NCBI RefSeq assembly: GCF_040438885.1
Contig: NZ_CP159218.1
Coordinates: 1,054,001-1,118,000 of the forward strand
DNA from: Nakamurella sp. A5-74
GTDB taxonomy: Bacteria; Actinomycetota; Actinomycetes; Mycobacteriales; Nakamurellaceae
Direction of reading: 5' to 3'
DNA: 64,000 nt
Within the stretch, counting starts at the first letter, position 1. Every line of letters begins with the position of its first letter. The translations under genes were made by a program, and so were the position numbers. The notes beneath the pieces were generated by a model. The model saw only the letters and a list, made by a program, of their open reading frames with translations. It was not told the DNA's origin and searched no databases. Positions 44,339-53,851 of the stretch are shown piece by piece.

Positions 44339-46662
44339 CCGCCCGCGCCCGGATCCGCCGGCCAGGCGGCGGTGCTGAACGTCAGGTAGTCGAAGGACGC
44401 CACAGCCGCTGGAGTGTCGCCGCCGTGGGTGTAGAGCCCGACCTGCTGCCGCGATCCGGCCGGGAAGGTCCACACCGCGCCCCACGTCCAGTGCACGCCG
44501 TCCCGCGAGGTTGCCGAGCGATACAGATGTTCGCCGCCGGCGTTGCGGTGATGGGCAATCCGCATCCACAGGGTGTCGGCGGCAGTCCCGACGATCGCGC
44601 CGCCGAACGCGAGTCGACCGCTGGCGGCGTCGGGAAGCTCCCTGGCCCACTCGGTCTGCCGGGTCTTCGCGATCGCGACCATGCCCAGGCGGGCGAAGTC
44701 GTCGTCGCTCGAGCGCACGATCATGCCGGCCTGCTGGTAGTTGCGGACCTGCTCGTACCCGCCGGGACCACCGCCGAGCGGCAGCGTCAGCTTCGTCTCG
44801 GCGATCCAATCGCCGGCCGGGGCACCGCGGACCAGCAGCCCGGCAGTGTTGGAGGTGCCGACCAGGTCACTCGCCTCGACCGGCCAGCGCAACGCGCCGC
44901 CGGCGACGGTGGCCGCGTCGTTCCGACGGATCCATTCGAGTCCGCGAGTGTCGACGCCGAAATCGTTGCGCCACAGCAGCTGTCGTGGTTGTGGGACGGC
45001 CACCCGCTGGCGGGCCGAGGTGGCCCTCAGCTGCACGCTGACGTTGTCGACCAGTGCGCCGCGGCCCAGCAACAGCAGCGGCCCGCGGCGAATCGCGGGA
45101 TTGCGGGTCTTTACCGAACTCTCGGCATACGGATCTGCGAGCCCACTCTCCGAGACGGTGGCGAGCACCTTCCGGCCGCCTTCGGTCGTGCTGATGCTCA
45201 GCCGAACCCACCCTGTCCGGGCCGCGACCGGGGCGCGGGTGAGGCTGGTACCCAGCCGGGTCGTCAAGGTGCGGTGAGCGGGGTCCAGGACCACCGTCAC
45301 ACCCGGTCGGGTCAGGACGAGCGGAGAACGGGCGAGGGAGTCGACGCGGACGTCAACACCGATCGTGAGGTCGCCGTTCGGAAGCATGGAGGTGACGGCG
45401 ACCCCGTCGAGGCGGCCGGTACGACCGGCCTGCGGGTCGTTCGGGCCGTCACGCAGGCCCCGGATGGCCGACCCGGCAGCCGGATCGGCCGGCGTGATGC
45501 CGAGCAGCGATCCGGCGATCGGCGCCGGCTGCGGGGTGTCGCTGGGTCCGGCCCCTGCCCGCACCGCGGGCCAGCCGTCGATCCAGTCCACCCGGTCGAT
45601 CAACATGGGGCGCCGGTTGATCCCGAAGGGGACATCCAGCCACGGGCGGTTCCGGTCGATGCCGTGATAGACGATGAACGTCCGCCCGGTGGTGTCGGTG
45701 GTGAGGGCGTGGTGGCCCACTCCGATGAAGCGGTTGCCGTTCTGGTGCATCACCGGTGTGCCGCCGACCTGGGGGTCGAGCAGGGAGGTCCCGTCCTTGT
45801 CGACGAACGGGCCGAGCGGTGATCGAGAGCGTCCCGCGTAGACCGAATAGCCGGTCGCCGGGCCGGCGCAGCAGTTCGCCGTGGACGCCATCAGGTAGTA
45901 CCAGCCGTCGTGGCGAACCACGTAGGGCCCCTCGTAGCGGCTGTCGGTGGTGGTCGGTACCGGGGTGCCGACCGCGCGCAGACCGTCGTCGGAGAGTCGG
46001 GTGACGAACCCGCCGCCGCCGAAGCTGCCCCAGTACAGATACCGGCGGCCGTCGACGTCGGTGAGACCGGCCGGATCGATGGTGAAGAACCAGTTGTCGC
46101 CGTTCGCGCGGGGCGCGACCACCGGTGCGGTCGCGGGGGTCCAGGGACCGACGGGTGACGGTGCCGTCGCAGCCCCGATGGCGGAGTCCTCGCCGGCGTT
46201 CAGCGAGGTGTCCGTGACCGTGTAGTAGAGGACGTACTGTCCGTTCAGGTAGCGGATGTCCGGCGCCCAGAGACCGGCGGTCGGTGCTGCCCAGGCCGGC
46301 CTGTTCGTCTCGTCGAACACGGTGCCCAGGTACTCCCAGGATGCGAAGTCGTGGGTACGGGCGATGTGCATGATTCCGCTGGGATCACCGGCTCGCAGTG
46401 GATCAGCGGTCGAGTACGTGTACCACCAACCGTCCTTGGCGAGGATCACCGACGGGTCGGCGAATGTGTCGGAGAAGCTGTCCGACACGGCGTTGTCCGT
46501 GCTCGCCGGCACTGCCCGGACAGCGGCACCCGGTTGTGCCGCAACTGGAAGTGCTGAAACAGGATGTGCTGAGACGGGAACTGCCGGAGCGAGTCCGACC
46601 GTCACCAGCGCGGCGAGAGCCAGCCCGAGAGCATGGCGGGGGAGAGTGCGACGAGAGGACAC
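44335..46662 (-). CDS. Secreted GH43 protein with C-terminal lectin-like domain
   Basis: A 775-residue exported enzyme. The signal peptide ends in VSA|HP near residue 32. The five-bladed GH43 domain has FADPSVIL (base), LWAPDIRYL and SRYEGPYVV (acid Glu). The C-terminal 350 or so residues are beta-sandwich-like, and the last part (QQAGMIVRSSDDDFARLGMV...QQVGLYTHGG) looks like the beta-xylosidase/arabinofuranosidase concanavalin-type domain. It fits an endo- or exo-arabinanase for the polymer. The GTG at 46662 with AGGAAAGG upstream is used. In operon with the transporter. Confidence 0.9.
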   Translation of the reverse strand: MSSRRTLPRHALGLALAALVTVGLAPAVPVSAHPVSALPVAAQPGAAVRAVPASTDNAVSDSFSDTFADPSVILAKDGWWYTYSTADPLRAGDPSGIMHIARTHDFASWEYLGTVFDETNRPAWAAPTAGLWAPDIRYLNGQYVLYYTVTDTSLNAGEDSAIGAATAPSPVGPWTPATAPVVAPRANGDNWFFTIDPAGLTDVDGRRYLYWGSFGGGGFVTRLSDDGLRAVGTPVPTTTDSRYEGPYVVRHDGWYYLMASTANCCAGPATGYSVYAGRSRSPLGPFVDKDGTSLLDPQVGGTPVMHQNGNRFIGVGHHALTTDTTGRTFIVYHGIDRNRPWLDVPFGINRRPMLIDRVDWIDGWPAVRAGAGPSDTPQPAPIAGSLLGITPADPAAGSAIRGLRDGPNDPQAGRTGRLDGVAVTSMLPNGDLTIGVDVRVDSLARSPLVLTRPGVTVVLDPAHRTLTTRLGTSLTRAPVAARTGWVRLSISTTEGGRKVLATVSESGLADPYAESSVKTRNPAIRRGPLLLLGRGALVDNVSVQLRATSARQRVAVPQPRQLLWRNDFGVDTRGLEWIRRNDAATVAGGALRWPVEASDLVGTSNTAGLLVRGAPAGDWIAETKLTLPLGGGPGGYEQVRNYQQAGMIVRSSDDDFARLGMVAIAKTRQTEWARELPDAASGRLAFGGAIVGTAADTLWMRIAHHRNAGGEHLYRSATSRDGVHWTWGAVWTFPAGSRQQVGLYTHGGDTPAAVASFDYLTFSTAAWPADPGAGG

Positions 46663-46693
46663 TGGTACGCCTTTCCTGGAGGGAGAGCCCGGA

Positions 46694-47620
46694 TCAGCCC
46701 TTGATGCCGCTGCTGGCCACACCCTCGATGATGTAGCGCTGGGACAGTGAGTAGACGATGAGCACCGGGAACGCAGCCAGGCAGGCGCCGGCCATGATCA
46801 CCGGATAGTTGATCGTGTAGGCCCCCTGGAGCTTGGACAGGCCGACCGGCAGCGTGAGCCGTTCCGGCGAGAACAGCACGTAGATGGGCCAGATGAAGTC
46901 GTTCCAGTTGGCCAGGAAACTGAGCACCGCCAGGGTGGCTACCGCGGGCCGCGCGTTGGGCAGGATGATGGAGAAGAAGGTCCGGAACGGACCGGCGCCG
47001 TCGATGCGGGCGCTCTCCTCGAACTCCACCGGGATGCCCAGGAAGAACTGGCGCATGAAGAACACTCCGAACGCACCGGCCGCGCCGGGGACGACGAGCG
47101 CCCAGACTGTGTCCAGCCAGCCGATCTCGTTGAGCGTCAAGAAGTTCGGCATCAGGAAGATGAAGCCCGGCAGGAACAGCGTGCCGATGATCAGCCCGAA
47201 CATGATCCGCTTGCCCGGGAAGTCGAGGCGTGCCAGTGCATAGCCCGCCAACGAGCAGACGACGATGACGAGCAGTGCATGCAGGCTCGCTGCGAGCAGC
47301 GAATTGCCCAGCCACAGCAGGATCGGGCTGTCGTCGGAGTCGAACAGGGTCGAGAAGGACGTGGTGTTCAGCGACGACGGGAGCCAGGTGAGCGGGACCG
47401 AGCGCGCCTCGTTCTCCGACTTGAATGCCGTCCCCAGCATCCAGAGCAGCGGCCCGATGAAGATGACGGTCAGCAGCGCAATGGTGAGCCAGAACAGCGG
47501 GCCGTTCTTGCGGACGACACCGGACCGGGAGGTCTGCTCCTCCTCGGCGGCACTGCGCACCGCGCCCGACGCGACTTCCGGCGGCACCACGGGTGGACCG
47601 GCAGGGCTCTGCACGCTCAT
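46694..47620 (-). CDS. Arabino-oligosaccharide ABC permease (MalG type)
   Basis: A 308-residue CUT1 permease with about six helices and the EAA loop EESARIDGAGPFRTFFSIILP. The ATG at 47620 overlaps the stop of the MalF-type gene (ATGA). The substrate is inferred from the GH43/GH51 neighbours. No ATPase gene is in the locus. Confidence 0.93.
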   Translation of the reverse strand: MSVQSPAGPPVVPPEVASGAVRSAAEEEQTSRSGVVRKNGPLFWLTIALLTVIFIGPLLWMLGTAFKSENEARSVPLTWLPSSLNTTSFSTLFDSDDSPILLWLGNSLLAASLHALLVIVVCSLAGYALARLDFPGKRIMFGLIIGTLFLPGFIFLMPNFLTLNEIGWLDTVWALVVPGAAGAFGVFFMRQFFLGIPVEFEESARIDGAGPFRTFFSIILPNARPAVATLAVLSFLANWNDFIWPIYVLFSPERLTLPVGLSKLQGAYTINYPVIMAGACLAAFPVLIVYSLSQRYIIEGVASSGIKG

Positions 47621-48600
47621 GACTTGCGCTCCCTGAGGATGGCGAAGTTGCCGAGGGCGACGAGGCACAGGAACACCGCGAGCACGTAGCTCATCGCGGA
47701 GGCCTGACCCATCTTGAACTGGGACAGTCCCAGGTCCGTGATCTCCATGATCGCCGTCCTGGTCGACTCGTCCGGACCGCCCTGGGTGATCAGGTACGAC
47801 TGCCCGAACATGTTGGCAGAGGCCAGGATCGTGGTCACCGAGACGAAGATCAGCACCGGCCGGAGACCGGGCACGGTGATGAACCGGAACTGCTGGGCGG
47901 ACGAAGCACCGTCCAACTCGGCGGCCTCGTACTGCTCCTTGCCGATGTTCGCGAGCCCAGCCAGGTAGATGACCGCGTTGAACCCGACCGTCCACCACAC
48001 CGTGACCACGACCAGCGAGATCCAGGCGTAGGGCTGGCCGGTGGTCCACGGCAGGTTCCCGGGGAGCCCGACGCTGCCCGCCAGCTGGTTGACGAACCCG
48101 AACTCGGGGTCCAGCAGGTAGCGCCACATCAACCCGACGACTGCGACACCCAGCACGTACGGGGCGAAGAAGACTGCGCGGAAGAAGGTGCGGCCCGGGA
48201 ACTTCCGGTTCAACAACACCGCGAGCCAGAGGGGGATGACGACCAGGAACGGCACGCTGATGACGGTGAAGATCGCCGTGTGGCCCATGGACTCCCAGAA
48301 GCCGGCGGAGTACACGGATTCGGGATCGAACAGCGCTGCGTAGTTGTCCAACCCGACGAACGGCTTACCGGGCAGCAGGAAGTCCCAGTCGTGCAGGGAG
48401 ATCCAGATCCCGTAGACGGCCGGATAGGCCACAAAGACGCCGAACAGCACCAGGAACGGTGCCAGGAACAGATATCCGGTCCAGCGGGAACCGCGGATGC
48501 CGCCGCTGCGCTTGATCTCGTTGGTCCCGGACCGGGCCGCGCCCGACCCGGCCGACGCCTCGGCGCCGGTCGGCCGGGAAGGAACCGTCAGCTGGCTCAT
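47617..48600 (-). CDS. Arabino-oligosaccharide ABC permease (MalF type)
   Basis: A 327-residue CUT1 permease with an N-terminal hydrophobic helix (YLFLAPFLVLFGVFVAYPAV) and an EAA loop (EAAELDGASSAQQFRFITVPG). It starts four bases after the binding-protein stop and is coupled to the MalG gene by ATGA. About 30 charged residues precede the first helix. Confidence 0.93.
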   Translation of the reverse strand: MSQLTVPSRPTGAEASAGSGAARSGTNEIKRSGGIRGSRWTGYLFLAPFLVLFGVFVAYPAVYGIWISLHDWDFLLPGKPFVGLDNYAALFDPESVYSAGFWESMGHTAIFTVISVPFLVVIPLWLAVLLNRKFPGRTFFRAVFFAPYVLGVAVVGLMWRYLLDPEFGFVNQLAGSVGLPGNLPWTTGQPYAWISLVVVTVWWTVGFNAVIYLAGLANIGKEQYEAAELDGASSAQQFRFITVPGLRPVLIFVSVTTILASANMFGQSYLITQGGPDESTRTAIMEITDLGLSQFKMGQASAMSYVLAVFLCLVALGNFAILRERKS

Positions 48601-48604
48601 CGGA

Positions 48605-50005
48605 TCAGCCGTACTTCTTCTTGTTGGCCTCGAGGACCTTCGTCGCGCGTCCCGCGGCGTCCGAGAGCGCGGTCTTCACGTCCTTGCCACCGGATACCAC
48701 CTCGGAGATCGCCTTCTCCCACTCGACGTAGGCGTCGCCGATGCCGGCGACGGCCGGCGGGAAGTGCAGGTTGTCGATCTGGGCCGCCAGGGCCGACTGC
48801 TCCTTCATGGCCTTGAACTCGGCCGATTCGCGGACCGAGTTGCGGGCCGGGACCTGGCCGCCGGCAGCCCAGGCGACCGACTGCTGGCTGATCCAGTTGA
48901 TGAACACTCTGGAGGCCAACGCCTTGTTCTCGTCCGGGGTCTTCTGGGTCGGCAGTACGAACTGGTGGGATCCGGCCCAGGCGGCGGGCTTCTCACCGAT
49001 GGTCGGCAACGCAGCGACACCCCACTTGACCTTCTTCTCGGTCTCGAGGGTCTTCATCGTGTTGACCTGCCAGATGCCGTTCCAGTTGAAAGCGCTGCGG
49101 CCGTTCTCGAGAGCGACGAAGTCGGCGTCCTGGGCCTGCTTGGCGGGGGAGTACCCGTCCGTCACGAGCGATGCGTACCAGGTGAGCGCCTTCACGCCGG
49201 CGTCCTCGGCCCACATGACCTGGGATGCGTCCGGCGAGATCATGTCGCCGCCGTACTGCCAGAGGACCGATTGCACGGTCTGGGTGGCGGTGAACGGGAA
49301 CGGGGTGATCCAGTGACCCTGGATGCCCTTAGCCTTGAGCGTCTCCAGAGCCGCGCTGTACTCGTCACCGGTGGTCGGCGGCTTCTCCGGATCCAGACCG
49401 CCCTTCTCCATCACGTCCTTGTTGTAGAAGAAGCCCAGCGGGTGCACGTCCAGCGGGATCGAGTACCGGCGGTCGCGGAAGATACCGGCCTTCCACGGCA
49501 CCGGAGCGAAATCGTCCTCGGTCAGCCCGAGCGCCGCTGCGACGTCGTCGAGCGGCTGGATGACGCTGCGCGCGGCGTTCGTGGCCACCGAATCGACGTG
49601 CATGATGCCGATGTCCGGACCCTTGCCCGCGCTGACCGCGGCGGGCAGCTTCTTGTAGTAATCGGCCCATTGCTGGGTGTTCATCGAGACGGCGATGTTC
49701 GGGTGCTCGGTGTTGAACTGCTCCATGAGTTTCTTCATCACCGGGCCGTCACCGCCGGTGAAGCCGTTCCAGAACTGCAGGGCCACCTTCGGCCCGGTGT
49801 ACCCGGCGCCGCCGCCCGCGCTCACCGCGGCGCTGCCGCTGAGAGTGGGTGCCGTGTTCTGGCCGGGAACCGCGCTGGACCCCTTGCCGCAGGCTGCGAG
49901 GCCGAAGCTCGCAGCGGCTCCGAGGCTGCCGGTCAGGAAACCACGGCGGGACAACGACTTCCGCGCCTCGGCCTGGGCGAGCGAACTGTGCTCTTGATGG
50001 TTCAT
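48605..50005 (-). CDS. Arabino-oligosaccharide binding lipoprotein (Tat-type signal)
   Basis: A 466-residue solute-binding protein. The signal carries SRRGFLTG, a twin-arginine motif, and ends in lipobox LAAC. The mature protein has VALQFWNGFTGGDGPVMKKLMEQF at its start, typical of family 1 sugar-binding proteins. The ATG at 50005 is chosen because AAGGAG is correctly spaced; an ATG at 50011 is too close. It is downstream of the GH51 gene and first of the transporter block. Confidence 0.93.
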   Translation of the reverse strand: MNHQEHSSLAQAEARKSLSRRGFLTGSLGAAASFGLAACGKGSSAVPGQNTAPTLSGSAAVSAGGGAGYTGPKVALQFWNGFTGGDGPVMKKLMEQFNTEHPNIAVSMNTQQWADYYKKLPAAVSAGKGPDIGIMHVDSVATNAARSVIQPLDDVAAALGLTEDDFAPVPWKAGIFRDRRYSIPLDVHPLGFFYNKDVMEKGGLDPEKPPTTGDEYSAALETLKAKGIQGHWITPFPFTATQTVQSVLWQYGGDMISPDASQVMWAEDAGVKALTWYASLVTDGYSPAKQAQDADFVALENGRSAFNWNGIWQVNTMKTLETEKKVKWGVAALPTIGEKPAAWAGSHQFVLPTQKTPDENKALASRVFINWISQQSVAWAAGGQVPARNSVRESAEFKAMKEQSALAAQIDNLHFPPAVAGIGDAYVEWEKAISEVVSGGKDVKTALSDAAGRATKVLEANKKKYG

Positions 50006-50059
50006 GGGCATCTCCTTTGATGCGAAGCGGGAAGTGCGGGGTGTGGGGCTGGATGCGGA

Positions 50060-51568
50060 TCAGGTAGCCGGGATGGTGAATCTGATGCAGTGCCAGGAGA
50101 CTGCCGGCGCGGTGAACTCGAGCAGGCCGCCGGAGATCCGGGCCGATCCCGGCTGCGGAACGACGCGTTCGGGATCGGCAGCCGTGTTGCTCGCGTGCGG
50201 ATCGTCGTCAGCGAGGTACACGTGCTCGAGGAGTTCGATGACTCCCAGCGCGCTGAGATCGACCACCACCTCCAGTTCGTCGGTGAGGTGGCGGTTGGCC
50301 AGCAGGACGGTGCCGCGGCCGGTTGCCAGATCGACGGTCACGGCCGTGGTCAGGGCCGGCACCCGCCCGAGCGCCGCGGTGTCCACCGACGGTGTGGAGA
50401 CAGCCGGTCGCAGTACCGTGCCGGAGGCGTGACGGGCCGCGAGCGCAAACGGATGGAAGATCGTCTGGCGCCAGGCGGGGCCGTCCGGTTCGGTCATGAT
50501 CGGCGCGATGATGTTGGCGAGTTGGGCCTGGCAGGCGACCGCGACCCGGTCGGTGTTGTTGATCAGGGTGATCAGCAGATCACCCACCACCACCGCATCG
50601 AGCACGGTGTAGACGTCCTCGATGAGCCGTGGGGCGTGCTGGACCTCGATCGAGTTCTCGCCGTTGAATCGCTGCTGGTACCAGACGTTCCACTCGTCGA
50701 AGGAGACGGTGATCCGCTTCTCCGAACGCTGTAGCGCCGCGACGTGGTCGGCCGTGGCCACCACGGAGGAGATGAAGCGCTGCATGTCCTCGCCGCTGGC
50801 CAGGAACGACTGCAGGTCGCCGTCATGGGGTTCGTAGTAGGCATGCGCCGAGATGTGGTCGACGTGCTCGAAGCACCGCTCCAGCACGACCCGTTCCCAC
50901 TCACCGAAGGTGGGCATGGCCCTGTTGCTCGAGCCGCAGGCGACCAGCTCCAGACCGGGATCGATGCGGTGCATGGCCTTTGCCGTCTCCTCGGCCAGGC
51001 GCGCGTATTCCGTCGCCGTCTGGTGACCGATCTGCCACGGGCCGTCCATCTCGTTGCCGAGACACCACAGCCGCACGTCGTGCGGCTTCTCGAAGCCGTT
51101 GGCGGCGCGACGATCCGCCACCGCTGTGCCGGTCGGGGAGTTGACGTACTGCACCAGCTCGATCGCCGCGGCCAGACCACGGGTGCCGAGGTTGACGGCC
51201 ATCATCGGCTCGATCTCCATCCGGGCGCACCAGGCGAGGAAATCGTCGGTACCGACCTGGTTCGTCTCGATCGATCTCCAGGCCAGGTCGAGCACTGTCG
51301 GACGGTCGGCCTTGGCACCGACCCCGTCTTCCCAGCGGTAGTTCGACACGAAGTTGCCGCCCGGATAGCGAACGAGGGTGGGGCCCAGTTCGCGTACCAG
51401 ATCCGCAACGTCTCCGCGGAAGCCGAACTCGTCCGCCGTGGCGTGCTCGGGCTCGTAGATGCCGGTGTAGACGCACCGCCCCATGTGCTCGACGAAGGTC
51501 CCGAAGATCCGGCGGTTGAGCGCACCGATGATGAAGGCGGGGTCGATCCTGATCGTCGCGTTGCTCAC
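50060..51568 (-). CDS. abfA: Alpha-L-arabinofuranosidase, GH51
   Basis: A 502-residue GH51 enzyme. The acid/base Glu173 lies in LGNEMDGPWQIG and the nucleophile Glu292 in SFDEWNVWY. N-terminal RRIFGTFVEHMGRCVYTGIYEP and RYPGGNFVSNYRWEDGVG are family signatures. No signal peptide, so it frees arabinose from imported arabino-oligosaccharides in the cytoplasm. It is the first gene of the operon; repeated LacI operators lie upstream. Confidence 0.95.
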   Translation of the reverse strand: MSNATIRIDPAFIIGALNRRIFGTFVEHMGRCVYTGIYEPEHATADEFGFRGDVADLVRELGPTLVRYPGGNFVSNYRWEDGVGAKADRPTVLDLAWRSIETNQVGTDDFLAWCARMEIEPMMAVNLGTRGLAAAIELVQYVNSPTGTAVADRRAANGFEKPHDVRLWCLGNEMDGPWQIGHQTATEYARLAEETAKAMHRIDPGLELVACGSSNRAMPTFGEWERVVLERCFEHVDHISAHAYYEPHDGDLQSFLASGEDMQRFISSVVATADHVAALQRSEKRITVSFDEWNVWYQQRFNGENSIEVQHAPRLIEDVYTVLDAVVVGDLLITLINNTDRVAVACQAQLANIIAPIMTEPDGPAWRQTIFHPFALAARHASGTVLRPAVSTPSVDTAALGRVPALTTAVTVDLATGRGTVLLANRHLTDELEVVVDLSALGVIELLEHVYLADDDPHASNTAADPERVVPQPGSARISGGLLEFTAPAVSWHCIRFTIPAT

Positions 51569-51620
51569 GCGTGCTCCTCGTCAGTGGGGGGCAGTGGGCG
51601 GATCCCGGGGGACGGATACC

Positions 51621-51686
51621 GGTTTACAACGGTTAACCTGAAGCTGTAGGACAGTTTTACAACGGTTCACCTGGCTTGTAAACAGG
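51621..51686. promoter_or_regulatory. LacI operator cluster between abfA and lacI-type gene
   Basis: TTTACAACGGTTAACCTG at 51623-51640 and TTTACAACGGTTCACCTG at 51656-51673 differ by one base and are 33 bases apart, about three helical turns. A third half-site in inverted form, TTGTAAA, lies at 51677-51683. They sit between divergent abfA and LacI starts and probably let the regulator repress both. Confidence 0.75.
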
Positions 51687-51761
51687 GGTCGGGAAACTTT
51701 TCGTCCGTCCTGCGGGGAGACTGCTCCCTGGCGGGGGCGTCGGTGAGCAAGGGAGCAGCAG

Positions 51762-52790
51762 ATGGCGGTCCGGTTGAAGGACGTCGCCGCCCGCGCTGGG
51801 GTGTCCGTCAAGACCGCGTCCAACGTGATCAACGACTACCCGCACATCACACCGCAGACCCGGGCCAAGGTACAGGCGGCGATCGACGAACTCCGGTACC
51901 GCCCCAACCTGTCCGCCCGGCGTCTGAAGCACGGAAAGGCGGGCTTCCTGGCCTTTGCGCTGCCCCGGATCACCGAGCCCTACTTCGCCGAGGTGGCCGC
52001 GGTGCTGGCGGCGGAGGCGACCCGCCGCGGGTACATCCTGCTCTTGGACCCGACGGACGGCACCGAACAGAACGAGCAGCTGGTGCTGGACGGGATGCGT
52101 TCCCACATGATCGACGGCGTCATCTTCTCGCCGCTGGCGATCGCCGGCGAGCGCATCGCGGCCAGGACCGACGACGTGCCGATGGTCCTGCTCGGTGAGC
52201 GCGAGGTGCCGGTCGGGTACGACCACGTGGCCATCGACTCGGTGGCGGCGGCCCGTGCGATGACCGAGCATCTCATCGCCCTGGGTCGGCGGAGGATCGC
52301 CTCGATCGGCGCCGGAGCCCACTCGGGAACCTCCACTGCCCGGACCATCGGTTTCGCACAAGCATTGGCGCACCACGGTTTCGAGCGTTCGGCCGAGCAC
52401 GAGGTCGAGCCGGACCGGTGGGACAGGGAGAGCGGATACGCTGCGATGCACCAACTCCTGGCGCTGCCGGAACGCCCGGACGCAGTGTTCTGCTTCAACG
52501 ATCTGATGGCGATCGGTGCGCTGCGGGCGTGCCGCGAGGCCGGGGTCGACGTCCCGGGGGAGATCGCGCTCGCCGGATTCGACGACATCGACGAAACCCG
52601 ATACAGCACACCGACCATCACCACCATCCGACCTGATCTGCAACTGCTGGCGCAGCGGGTGTTGGAGGTGTTGGAGGCTCGGATCGACGGTGACTCCTCC
52701 GACGCCCGCCGGATCGAGGTGCCGTGGGAGCTGCTGCCCCGGGAGTCGACCGCCCGGGCGACCGAACCGGGTCCCGTCTCTGACCGTTGA
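51762..52790 (+). CDS. LacI-family regulator of the arabinan locus
   Basis: A 342-residue LacI/GalR regulator. The N-terminal helix-turn-helix with hinge reads RLKDVAARAGVSVKTASNVIN...RPNLSARRL. The periplasmic-binding-like domain ends in IALAGFDDIDETRYSTPTITTI. It is divergent from abfA with repeated operator sites between. Inducer is likely arabinose or an arabino-oligosaccharide (inference). Confidence 0.92.
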   Translation: MAVRLKDVAARAGVSVKTASNVINDYPHITPQTRAKVQAAIDELRYRPNLSARRLKHGKAGFLAFALPRITEPYFAEVAAVLAAEATRRGYILLLDPTDGTEQNEQLVLDGMRSHMIDGVIFSPLAIAGERIAARTDDVPMVLLGEREVPVGYDHVAIDSVAAARAMTEHLIALGRRRIASIGAGAHSGTSTARTIGFAQALAHHGFERSAEHEVEPDRWDRESGYAAMHQLLALPERPDAVFCFNDLMAIGALRACREAGVDVPGEIALAGFDDIDETRYSTPTITTIRPDLQLLAQRVLEVLEARIDGDSSDARRIEVPWELLPRESTARATEPGPVSDR

Positions 52791-52819
52791 GCGTTCACCC
52801 GTGATGCAGGAGGACTTGT

Positions 52820-53707
52820 TCAGTCCAGCAGGAAGTTTGCAGCCATCTCGTCCAGGGGATCCAGGAACGAGGGCTCCCAGTCGGGGTCCGGTTCCGACAT
52901 CGAGCTGATGATCGCTGCGTACCCGATCGCGCCCAGGCTCCAGTCGGTGTCCGCGTCCTCGGTGTCCGCTGCTGCGGAGTCCGGTCCGTGGATGTCGAAC
53001 GGGGCCGTGGCGAAGCGGGCGGAGGTCACCCCAGGGTTGAGCGCGTGCCGCAGCCCCAGACCTTCCAACACGGCCGCGCTGAGCGCAGCCATCGAGCGGT
53101 AGTCGTCCCCGAACTCGGGTCGCAGGCGCATCCCGATCACCTTGCCCATCGCGCGGTAGAACGAGGCCATCAGGTCGATGAACTTGGTCTCCGCCCTGCT
53201 GAGCGCAGCGGCGAGGTCGGTCTTCACCTGACCGTCCGGCATCGAGAGCAGCGCTGCGTTGAGCGCGATGTAGGTCCGCCAGCCGGGAGTGGTGACGAGG
53301 GAGCGGAAATTGCGTTCCCCTGCCAGTCGGCAGGCGTCCATCATCACCGCGGCCCGGCCGTCGGGAGTCCCGAGTTCGGCCCGGCGCCGCACCACCGTTC
53401 GGACTGCGACGCTGATCGTCTGTGCATCGAAGGCCGCCACCCCTGCCCAACTCGAGTCGGCGAGGGTGCAGAGCAACCGGGCGTGGAAGGCGTCCTTGTT
53501 CGGGAAGCAGCGGTAGGCGGCGCTGCGGGACACTCCGGCATGGACGATCACCTCCTCGTAGCGGAGGTGATCCAGTCCGACGGTGAGGCCTGCGCCGGCG
53601 ACCATCCGACTGCCCGTGTCGAGCAGCCGTTCCTGCACGTGCGCCTGGGTGAGCCGGGGCTGCCGACCCCGGAACGGGACTGCCGCAGGGTGCTCAGTTT
53701 GGGACAT
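52820..53707 (-). CDS. TetR-family regulator (large)
   Basis: A 295-residue protein, longer than most TetR regulators. The helix-turn-helix YEEVIVHAGVSRSAAYRCFPNKDAFHARLL lies about 50-80 residues in. An inverted repeat CATGA-TGTT-TCATG (53705-53718) overlaps its start codon and may be its operator. It is convergent with the LacI gene and divergent from lhr; the target is unknown. Confidence 0.82.
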   Translation of the reverse strand: MSQTEHPAAVPFRGRQPRLTQAHVQERLLDTGSRMVAGAGLTVGLDHLRYEEVIVHAGVSRSAAYRCFPNKDAFHARLLCTLADSSWAGVAAFDAQTISVAVRTVVRRRAELGTPDGRAAVMMDACRLAGERNFRSLVTTPGWRTYIALNAALLSMPDGQVKTDLAAALSRAETKFIDLMASFYRAMGKVIGMRLRPEFGDDYRSMAALSAAVLEGLGLRHALNPGVTSARFATAPFDIHGPDSAAADTEDADTDWSLGAIGYAAIISSMSEPDPDWEPSFLDPLDEMAANFLLD

Positions 53708-53851
53708 GATGTTTCATGTTCCCATATCGACGAAACTTATCTACAGTCGGTGCAGCAGCGTGGCTCGATCTGCACCGGGGGTGTGCAGATCGAGCACCTG
53801 TGGCTGCGCTCACCGGCATGAGTGTCGGACCCGGTGGGAACAATGGAGTGC

